Shown here: piece by piece, positions 43,983-51,071 of the stretch | Layout of the letters: each line of letters opens with the position of its first letter | Numbering within the stretch: the first letter of the stretch is position 1 | Source of the DNA: Xanthobacteraceae bacterium | GTDB taxonomy: Bacteria; Pseudomonadota; Alphaproteobacteria; Rhizobiales; Xanthobacteraceae | DNA length: 64,000 nucleotides | Assembly: GCA_022844485.1 (NCBI GenBank) | Contig: JALHLQ010000008.1 | Coordinates: forward strand, 1-64,000 | Direction: 5' to 3' | The notes under the pieces: model-generated | The model's input: the letters and a program-made list of their open reading frames with translations, nothing else | Told to the model about the DNA's origin: nothing | Databases searched by the model: none | Translations under genes and position numbers: made by a program

Positions 43983-45768
43983 CCGGCGTATCCTTCGCCA
44001 CGGCGCGTATGATAGCGGGCGTATCGAACTCCTCCGGGATTCCGCACAGCCTGTGCCGGGCGAACCAGGCACCAAGCGCGGGAGATGCCGTCACGACAGC
44101 AAACGGAATCGCCAGCACGTAACCGGCGACAAGCGGCAGCGCCCATAGCAGAACCGTCGGTGAGAAGAGCGCAAGCGATCCGCACACATAGAGCCCGAAC
44201 AGGAGATGCGGCCAAAGCCCGGCGCAGGCCGTCCGCCAGGACAGGCGATAGGCATCCCGCGCCTGCCCGCTCCAGCCGGTGCGCGCGCGACCAAACGGGA
44301 GACCGATCATGAACAGGGTCGTGCGGAACGTGGAGACCGCGCCTTGCAGGAAGGCGAACAGCAGCTCGATGAGCACGGCGGCTGCAAAACGCATCACGCC
44401 GCCATAACGCACGACTCCATTTGCGAACAGCACATCCAAAACGCCGGCGATCTTCGGCATCAGATACATCACCATGAAGGCAAGATAGACCGCGATGGCC
44501 GTACCCGCGGGATAGCCTGGAACCGCGTTCCCTTCGATCACCGCAAAGGGAAGCAGCGCGATCATCAGCGTCCAGGCCGGCAGCCCAACAAACATCAAAA
44601 TCGCCCACAGCAGTTGGAAGCGGCTCGTCGGCAAAAGGCCGGGCGTGCGCAGCAGATGCACGTACTGCATATTGCCGAGGCACCAGCGCAGATCGCGGCG
44701 CACAAATTCGAGCACGGTCGGGGGGTTCTCCTCCCAGCTTCCGCACTCGACGGGCAGCACGCGCACCTCGAAGCCCGCGCGGCGCATCAGCGTCGCTTCG
44801 ACCTGATCGTGCGACAGCACGTGGCCGCCGAGCGCTTTGCCCGGAAGGATGGGCAGATCGCAATGGTCGCGGAAGGGCGCGATGCGAACCAGGGCGTTGT
44901 GGCCCCAGAAGGGCCCGCAATCTCCGTTCCACCACGCGTTGCCCATCGTATAGGGGCGCATGCCATGCCGCATGCCGAACTGAAAGATGCGCGCAAAGGC
45001 GCTCGATGACGGCATTCCCACCACCAGGCTTTGCAGAGTGCCGAGCTTCGGGTGTGCCTGCATCACCCGCACGAGATCGACTATCGTCTCTCCTGACATG
45101 AGGCTGTCCGCGTCGAGCGGCAGCATCAGATCGAATGCCGCCCCCCAGCGGCGACAGAAGTCGCGCAGATTGCCTGCCTTATAACCGGCATTGTCGGCGC
45201 GGCGGCGATAGACGATCTCGCTTCGATCCGCGCGCGCCCAGGCCGAGGCCGCGGCCTCCTCGGCTCTTGCCACATCCGCATCGGACGTGTCGCTCAAGAT
45301 GAAATAGGCGAAGCGCTCGCCGAATCCGGTCGAATCGATGCTGGCCTTCACCGCGCGGAGCCGCGCAATGGCCCGATCCGGGTCCTCGTTGCGCAGCGTC
45401 AAGAGGATCGCGGTGCGGACGTGAACTCGATCGTCCCGACCGGCAGCCACGAGCGGCATGACGGAGGCGAGCCCCCGCTGCGGGCGGAGGAGCAGCGCGA
45501 GCCCGATCAAGGCGTTCCAGAAGCCGAGAACGGTCCACGGGCTTGCAACCAGAAAGGCGATGAACATGATCGCGTCGACAAGGCTCCAGCCGCCTGCCGA
45601 CATTACCGTCGCCATTGCGGCGGCGAGCGCCAGATAGGTGACGGCGTTCAGGCCGAAGACGAACCACCGCCGGGCACGGAGCACCAGAACCGACTGGGCG
45701 CCGGTCGGCGTCGCGGGCGCAACAAAGCTCGATTTGGTTAACGAGCGCGCGTTAATGCTGTCGGCCAT
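43972..45768 (-). CDS. opgH: Glucans biosynthesis glucosyltransferase OpgH/MdoH-like
   Basis: A 598-residue inner-membrane GT2 enzyme that should polymerise UDP-glucose into periplasmic glucan. Two N-terminal helices (about 36-85) precede a cytoplasmic catalytic domain with LDADSL (Asp219, Asp221), the SHDQVE segment (about 319-324) and RRDLRW (357-362, the QxxRW equivalent). Four to five helices follow. E. coli OpgH is about 850 residues, so this lacks long N-terminal and C-terminal extensions. No opgG or opgD partner is in the window. The ATG at 45768 is 44 bases from the divergent dehydrogenase gene. Confidence 0.82.
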   Translation of the reverse strand: MADSINARSLTKSSFVAPATPTGAQSVLVLRARRWFVFGLNAVTYLALAAAMATVMSAGGWSLVDAIMFIAFLVASPWTVLGFWNALIGLALLLRPQRGLASVMPLVAAGRDDRVHVRTAILLTLRNEDPDRAIARLRAVKASIDSTGFGERFAYFILSDTSDADVARAEEAAASAWARADRSEIVYRRRADNAGYKAGNLRDFCRRWGAAFDLMLPLDADSLMSGETIVDLVRVMQAHPKLGTLQSLVVGMPSSSAFARIFQFGMRHGMRPYTMGNAWWNGDCGPFWGHNALVRIAPFRDHCDLPILPGKALGGHVLSHDQVEATLMRRAGFEVRVLPVECGSWEENPPTVLEFVRRDLRWCLGNMQYVHLLRTPGLLPTSRFQLLWAILMFVGLPAWTLMIALLPFAVIEGNAVPGYPAGTAIAVYLAFMVMYLMPKIAGVLDVLFANGVVRYGGVMRFAAAVLIELLFAFLQGAVSTFRTTLFMIGLPFGRARTGWSGQARDAYRLSWRTACAGLWPHLLFGLYVCGSLALFSPTVLLWALPLVAGYVLAIPFAVVTASPALGAWFARHRLCGIPEEFDTPAIIRAVAKDTPDAR

Positions 45769-45812
45769 TCGGATCGGTCGCCCCTGCTCGGCGCGCGTTA
45801 TAGAGTATTCCG

Positions 45813-46820
45813 ATGAAAGTCGAGAGAGAGACCTTGGCCCAATCCGCCGCAGGCGGGACGACCGCGCTCTGGTATGTGGCGCCGGGCGCGGCCGAGCTGC
45901 GCACCGCTCCCCTGCCCGCGCGGGCGACAGGCGATGCGCTCGTCCGGACGCTTTGGTCCGGGATCAGCCGAGGAACAGAACGGCTCGTATTCAACGGTTT
46001 GCATGATCCGAGCCACCGCGAGCGCATGCGGGCTCCGTTTCAGGAAGGCCGTTTTCCGTTTCCGGTGAAGTATGGCTACTGCGCCGTCGGCCGCGTCGAG
46101 GACGGCCCCTCGCGTCTGCTGGGCCGGACCGTGTTTTGTCTGCACCCGCATCAGGACCGTTTCGTGGCGCGCGCCCACGCGCTCACGGTCGTGCCGGACG
46201 ACATCCCGGCGCGGCGGGCCACGCTCGCGGCCAATATGGAAACAGCCCTGAACGCGATGTGGGATTCAGGCGCCGGCCCGGGCGACAGGATCGTCGTGGT
46301 GGGCGCGGGCGTGGTCGGGTTGCTCATTGCGTTTATCGCGGCGCGCATCCCCGGGGCCGAGGTGTGCGTTCTTGACACGGACGAGAGCCGCCGATCGATC
46401 GTCGTGCAGTTCGGCGCCCGCTTCGCGAAACCCGATCACGCGCCGAAAGACGCCGATGTCGTTTTTCACACCAGCGCCAGTCAGACGGGGCTTGCGACCG
46501 CGCTCTCCTGCTGTGGGATGGAAGCCGCGGTGATCGAGATGAGCTGGTATGGCGACGCGGAAATCGCGGCGCCGCTCGGCGGCGATTTTCACAGCAAACG
46601 GCTCAAACTTGTGTCGTCGCAGGTCGGAGCGATGTCGCCGTCGCGGCGGGCGCGATGGGATTCGGCCCGACGCCTGTCAAAGGCGATCGAGCTTCTGTCC
46701 GACGAGAGGCTGGACCAGCTCGTGGAGGCCGACGTGGCGTTCCGTGATCTGCCGGCCGCCTTGCCGGACATCCTTGCGCCGGGCGCCGCGGGTCTTGCTC
46801 CCGTGGTCCGGTATGGTTAG
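45813..46820 (+). CDS. Medium-chain dehydrogenase-like protein lacking the catalytic zinc motif
   Basis: A 335-residue MDR-superfamily protein. The Rossmann motif VVVGAGVVGLLIAFIA starts about residue 151. The N-terminal region (WSGISRGTERLVF; VKYGYCAVGRVEDG) resembles BchC-like enzymes and lacks the usual GHE catalytic zinc motif. A reductase acting on a cyclic substrate is plausible. It leads the pterin-like cluster and is followed after 23 bases by a PTPS-like gene. Confidence 0.78.
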   Translation: MKVERETLAQSAAGGTTALWYVAPGAAELRTAPLPARATGDALVRTLWSGISRGTERLVFNGLHDPSHRERMRAPFQEGRFPFPVKYGYCAVGRVEDGPSRLLGRTVFCLHPHQDRFVARAHALTVVPDDIPARRATLAANMETALNAMWDSGAGPGDRIVVVGAGVVGLLIAFIAARIPGAEVCVLDTDESRRSIVVQFGARFAKPDHAPKDADVVFHTSASQTGLATALSCCGMEAAVIEMSWYGDAEIAAPLGGDFHSKRLKLVSSQVGAMSPSRRARWDSARRLSKAIELLSDERLDQLVEADVAFRDLPAALPDILAPGAAGLAPVVRYG

Positions 46821-46843
46821 ACGCCAGCGATCGGAGGGCGTTG

Positions 46844-47248
46844 ATGTATGCAGTGGAGGTTCGCGATCACATCATGATCGCGCATAGTTTTCGAGGCGAG
46901 TTATTCGGGCCGGCGCAAGCCTTGCATGGCGCGACGTTCGTCATCGACGTGGCTTTCATGCGCGAGGAGCTGACGGAAGATGGTGTGGTGGTCGATATCG
47001 GACGCGCGCATGAGGCGCTGAAGGCGGTGGTGGCCGGTCTGAATTACAAGAACCTCGATGAGGCGCCGCAGTTCAAGGGGCGCAACACAACGACTGAATT
47101 CTTGTGCCGTCACATCTTCGAGGCGATGGCCTCGGCTGCTCGCGGAAGAAAGCTCGGCCCGGGTGGAGATGGCGTGTCCCGCATCAAGGTGACGCTGCAT
47201 GAGTCGCATGTTGCGCGCGCGTGGTTCGAAGGGCCTGTTCGTGCTTGA
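46844..47248 (+). CDS. 6-pyruvoyl-tetrahydropterin synthase / QueD-like protein, atypical active site
   Basis: A 134-residue T-fold protein. Zinc ligand candidates are His14 (AHSF) and His28 (LHGA). The canonical HGH becomes HGA, so the third zinc His is missing at position 30. The catalytic Cys just before that motif is absent (FGPAQAL). NTTTEFLCRHIFEAM and VTLHESHVARAWFE match the NPTAEN and ET regions. It probably binds a pterin-like ligand but cannot use the standard mechanism. GGAGGG before ATG 46844 is a good binding site. Confidence 0.72.
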   Translation: MYAVEVRDHIMIAHSFRGELFGPAQALHGATFVIDVAFMREELTEDGVVVDIGRAHEALKAVVAGLNYKNLDEAPQFKGRNTTTEFLCRHIFEAMASAARGRKLGPGGDGVSRIKVTLHESHVARAWFEGPVRA

Positions 47249-48302
47249 TGTTGCTTTCGCCATCCCCGGCGCCATCGATACGCCGACCGGCGGGTATGGC
47301 TACGATCGCCGCTTGATGGCGCTGCTGCCGGGGCACGGCATTCGCGTTCATCCGGTCACCTTGCCGGGTTCGTTTCCGAGCCCGAGCGCCGCCGATCTCG
47401 TCGAGACCTGGCAGCGGCTTGCCGCCGTCTCGCAGGCGGCGCTGCTCTTGATCGATGGGCTTGCCTATGGCGCGCTGCCGGCAAGTCTGATCCGGGGGAT
47501 ACGCTCCCCCATCGTTGCGCTCGTTCATCATCCGCTCGCGCTGGAGACCGGATTGAGCGAAGAACGCCGGCGCCTGTTCTGCGATCTGGAGCGCGAGGCG
47601 CTGGCGCTCGCGCGGCATGCGATCGTCACGAGCGCGAGCACGGCGGATGTCTTGGTGTCCGAATTCGGGGTCGCGCGCGGTCGCATCACCGCCGCCGAAC
47701 CGGGCACCGATCCTGCGCCGCGGGCGCGGGGGAGCGGCCATCCCGTGCGGCTCCTTTCGGTCGGCGCGGTGGTGCCGCGCAAGGGTTACGACGTGCTCGT
47801 CTCGGCGCTCGCACACACCGCCGATCTGTCGTGGCAGGCTCGGATCGTCGGCAGCCTCGATCGCGCGCCCGAGCACGCCGCGCGGGTGCGAGACATGATC
47901 GAACAGGCGGGACTGGGCGGCCGCGTGACGCTGGCTGGACCCCTCGACGCCGACGCGCTCGCCGCCGAGTACGATCTGGCGGACCTGTTCGTTCTGCCGT
48001 CCTGGCATGAGGGATTTGGCATGGTGCTCACCGAGGCCATGGCGCGCGGTCTTCCCATCATTGCGACGACGGGCGGCGCCAGCGGGGCAACCCTGCCAGA
48101 CCGCGCGGGTGTCAAGATCATGCCCGGCGATGTCGATGCCCTCGGCGCGACCATCCGCCGGCTTGTCGAGGATGGCGATGCAAGACGGTGTCTTGGCGAT
48201 GGCGCCTGGGAGCACGCAAAGAGCCTGCCGCGCTGGTTCGATACCGCGGCGCGCGTCGCCGGAGCGCTCAGGGGCGTGGCGCAAGCTGCGGCGCCGGGAT
48301 GA
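47199..48302 (+). CDS. Glycosyltransferase family 4
   Basis: A 367-residue GT-B glycosyltransferase. A Gly-rich N-terminal loop (PTGGYGYDRRLM) and the C-terminal block RLLSVGAVVPRKGYDVLVSAL are characteristic. The donor-binding motif is HEGFGMVLTEAMARGLPIIAT with the E-x7-E Glu residues. ATG 47199 with AAGGTG seven bases upstream gives a 50-base overlap with the PTPS-like gene. Being inside a pterin-like cluster, it may glycosylate the cluster's product. Confidence 0.85.
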   Translation: MSRMLRARGSKGLFVLDVAFAIPGAIDTPTGGYGYDRRLMALLPGHGIRVHPVTLPGSFPSPSAADLVETWQRLAAVSQAALLLIDGLAYGALPASLIRGIRSPIVALVHHPLALETGLSEERRRLFCDLEREALALARHAIVTSASTADVLVSEFGVARGRITAAEPGTDPAPRARGSGHPVRLLSVGAVVPRKGYDVLVSALAHTADLSWQARIVGSLDRAPEHAARVRDMIEQAGLGGRVTLAGPLDADALAAEYDLADLFVLPSWHEGFGMVLTEAMARGLPIIATTGGASGATLPDRAGVKIMPGDVDALGATIRRLVEDGDARRCLGDGAWEHAKSLPRWFDTAARVAGALRGVAQAAAPG

Positions 48303-49141
48303 GCGGGTTTTCTGTCGGCTGGCTCCGATTGCGCGAATCCGCCGACACCCGCGCGCGCAATGCCTCCATCCGGCAAGCGGTCGCCGACCATTTTGCCGGG
48401 CGCCATGAGGTGTCTGTAATCGATCTCGGCTGCGGGACCGGCTCGAATCTCCGCGCGACGGCAGAGGTCTTGCCGCTGCAGCAGCACTGGATCCTGGTGG
48501 ATCACGATGCGACGCTGCTGGCCGAAGCGTATCGTGCGCTGTCCGCCTGGGCGGGAGCGAGCGAGAGCGAGGATGGCCGCCTCGTTCTCAGGAAAGATGA
48601 TCGGCGCATTGCGGTGTCCGTCCTCCAATGCGACCTGATCCGTGAGCTCGATGTCGCGCTCGGCCGTCCCGCCGATCTCGTCACCGCGGCAGCGCTGTTC
48701 GACCTCGTCTCCGCCTCGTGGATCGAGCGCCTCGTCGAACGACTCGCCAAACAACGCCTGCCGCTTTACGCCGCACTGACCTACAACGGCGCCGAGCATT
48801 GGATCCCCGCCGATCCGCGGGATGCGCGCATGCTCGCTGCCTTTTGCGAGCACCAGAAGACCGACAAAGGGTTCGGGCCTTCCGCCGGGCCGGACGCTGG
48901 GCGCGTCTTGGAACGCGCGCTCGCAGCGGCTCGTTACGAGGTGCGCACCGGCGACAGCAATTGGCGGCTTGCGAGCGGCGACTCCCGGCTTATTGGCGAC
49001 ATCGCCAAGGGAATTGCGTCTGCCGTCCTGGACACGCGCGCGGTTCCCGAGAACGAGGTAGCCGAATGGCTGGACGCCCGGTGCAAGAGCTCGACATGCG
49101 TCATCGGCCACACGGACCTGTTCGCCGTCCCGAAAGACTAG
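48299..49141 (+). CDS. Class I SAM-dependent methyltransferase
   Basis: A 280-residue methyltransferase. Motif I is VSVIDLGCGTGSNLRA near residue 40, followed by LVDHDATLL and LVTAAALFDLVSASW. The ATG overlaps the glycosyltransferase stop as ATGA, so the two are translated together. The substrate could be the same glycosylated product. Its stop overlaps the convergent cytochrome b561 stop by four bases. Confidence 0.8.
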   Translation: MSGFSVGWLRLRESADTRARNASIRQAVADHFAGRHEVSVIDLGCGTGSNLRATAEVLPLQQHWILVDHDATLLAEAYRALSAWAGASESEDGRLVLRKDDRRIAVSVLQCDLIRELDVALGRPADLVTAAALFDLVSASWIERLVERLAKQRLPLYAALTYNGAEHWIPADPRDARMLAAFCEHQKTDKGFGPSAGPDAGRVLERALAAARYEVRTGDSNWRLASGDSRLIGDIAKGIASAVLDTRAVPENEVAEWLDARCKSSTCVIGHTDLFAVPKD

Positions 49142-49698
49142 GTCCAACTGGACGGCAGCATCCGCGACAAGACGCCGTCGCGCAGCACGATCGCATGCAT
49201 TAGCGCCGCGCCGATATGCAGGGCGAGAAAAGCCGCCATGGCGAAGCCCATATAGGCGTGAATGCCGAGCAGGACCTTCGATACCGCTTCGTTCTGCGGC
49301 AGGATCGGCGGAAGCTCGAACAGCCCGAAGACGATAATCGCGGCGCCGAAGGCTGAGGTGCCCGCCCAGCCGATCAGCGGCTGGGCGAAAATGAACCCGT
49401 ACAGCGCGTTGTGGACAAATCTCGACAGCGTTCGCTGCCAGGGCACGAGCGTCGGATGCGGCGGCGGCCATCCTTTGGCAAGCCGCACGGCAAGCCGCAG
49501 GACAGCGAGAACGAGAATGAGAAACCCAAAGGAACGGTGCAGATTGAAGATGCGATCCTGCAACGGCCCCTGCGGCAAGTTGACCATCGCGATCCCAGCA
49601 GGAATGGTAAACAGAATGGCGCCCGCCATCAGCCAGTGCAGCCACTTCGCGGCAGCCGAATAGCCGGTACGGACGGGATCCAGCGGATATGTCGTCAT
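49138..49698 (-). CDS. Cytochrome b561-like membrane protein
   Basis: A 186-residue integral membrane protein with four helices. His residues in AKWLHWLMAGAIL, IFNLHRSFGFLIL, LLGIHAYMGF and LALHIGAALMHAIVL provide the two b-haem ligand pairs. It may transfer electrons from quinol or to superoxide, as in the E. coli CybB type. It is the only leftward gene between the rightward methyltransferase and RibA-like genes. Confidence 0.85.
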   Translation of the reverse strand: MTTYPLDPVRTGYSAAAKWLHWLMAGAILFTIPAGIAMVNLPQGPLQDRIFNLHRSFGFLILVLAVLRLAVRLAKGWPPPHPTLVPWQRTLSRFVHNALYGFIFAQPLIGWAGTSAFGAAIIVFGLFELPPILPQNEAVSKVLLGIHAYMGFAMAAFLALHIGAALMHAIVLRDGVLSRMLPSSWT

Positions 49699-49946
49699 CC
49701 AAATTCCTCTGTCAGGCTACTGCTCCATGTCGGCCATTGTAAGCGAAGGTGCTCATTGAGGCCCAGTAACCCTATGCACTCCTGTAGAATGCGGGCCGGC
49801 AAAGGAAACAGTTGACTTCAAAGGCGCATCGTGACCGATGATGCCCAGCAATGTTCCTTCCTATTCGGTATTAAATTACAGTCAGAATCATCATAACTGC
49901 CGGGAGATAGCTCCTGCTTCGGCCCTGGAGCCGGCGCGATGCTTAT

Positions 49947-51071
49947 ATGACCTTCATGAAATTGTCCCCTTCGAGTGTCGACGCCCCACATTCCCGGGCC
50001 CACGCGTCGGTTGAACGAGCCATCGCCGATTTCCGCGCCGGGCGACCGGTGTGGCTGGTCGACGGCGACCAGGCCGCCCTCGTGATCGGCGTCGAGGCCA
50101 TCGATACACGCATGGCCTCGTGGCTGAACGGGCTCACAGAGTCGTGCCGCCTCGTGCTGTCCGCTCCACGCTTGCGACACGCAGGGCTTGCCCGGACGGC
50201 GCCGGGAACGATCCCTTTGCCCATTGTCGAGCCGAAGCGGGTGGAGCAGCTTTCGGTTTCCTCCGATGTCCGGATCGATGTCCCGGTCGGCTGCGCAAGC
50301 CTGTTCGATCAGGTGGCGATCGAGCTCGCACGGCTTGCGCTCGTGCTGCCCGCCGTGATCGTCGCGCCCGGAGCGGCCGACGCCACATCGCTCGATCATC
50401 TCCTGCGTGTGAACGCGGCCGACGTGCGCGATTATCGCCAAAGCCGGACGCGCTCGTTGCGCATCGTGGGGCGCGCCCCCGTTCCGCTGGAAAAAGCGGG
50501 ACAATGCGAGTTCGTGGTGTTTCGCGGCGGCGAAGGCATGCGCGATCAAGTCGCGGTCATTGTCGGCACGCCGGACAAGAACAAACCGGTCTCGATCCGT
50601 CTGCACTCCGCCTGTTTGACGGGCGATCTGTTCGGCAGCCTCAAGTGCGATTGCGGCGACCAGCTCCGGCACACCGTCGAATGGATGGCGAGTCATGGAG
50701 GCGGCGTTCTCCTCTATCTCGACCAAGAGGGGCGCGGGAACGGCATCTCGAACAAGATCCGCGCCTATGAGCTGCAAAGCCAGGGTTTCGACACCTATGA
50801 CGCCGACGAAATTCTCGGCTTCGAGCTCGATCAGCGTCATTTCGACTTTGCCGCGGAGATGCTGCGGCAGATCGGCGTCACGCGCGTGCGCATTCTCACC
50901 AACAATCCGCAGAAGATCGAGGCGATGAAGCGGGCGGGGCTTGATATCGCCGATGAGCAGCGCGTGATCGGCCGGTCGACCGCCGAGAACAAGCGCTATC
51001 TCGCCTCAAAGCGAGATCGCGCCGGTCACTTCATCGACTTGGCGGCGCCGGTCGCACGGGACCAAGACTGA
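49947..51071 (+). CDS. GTP cyclohydrolase II variant with degenerate N-terminal domain
   Basis: A 374-residue protein. The C-terminal half (about 185-365) is GTP cyclohydrolase II, with zinc ligands Cys223, Cys234 and Cys236 (CLTGDLFGSLKCDC). The GTP-site segment reads YLDQEGRGNGISNKIRAY where riboflavin enzymes have YLRQEGRGIGL, so substrate handling may differ. The N-terminal half looks like a worn-out dihydroxybutanone-phosphate synthase domain without its acidic motif. It sits with PTPS-like, glycosyltransferase and methyltransferase genes rather than with rib genes. Confidence 0.82.
   Translation: MTFMKLSPSSVDAPHSRAHASVERAIADFRAGRPVWLVDGDQAALVIGVEAIDTRMASWLNGLTESCRLVLSAPRLRHAGLARTAPGTIPLPIVEPKRVEQLSVSSDVRIDVPVGCASLFDQVAIELARLALVLPAVIVAPGAADATSLDHLLRVNAADVRDYRQSRTRSLRIVGRAPVPLEKAGQCEFVVFRGGEGMRDQVAVIVGTPDKNKPVSIRLHSACLTGDLFGSLKCDCGDQLRHTVEWMASHGGGVLLYLDQEGRGNGISNKIRAYELQSQGFDTYDADEILGFELDQRHFDFAAEMLRQIGVTRVRILTNNPQKIEAMKRAGLDIADEQRVIGRSTAENKRYLASKRDRAGHFIDLAAPVARDQD

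Noticed and set aside
47786-49702. 638-codon minus-strand open frame
   Set aside because: Shadow of the glycosyltransferase, methyltransferase and cytochrome genes, which all have clear motifs.
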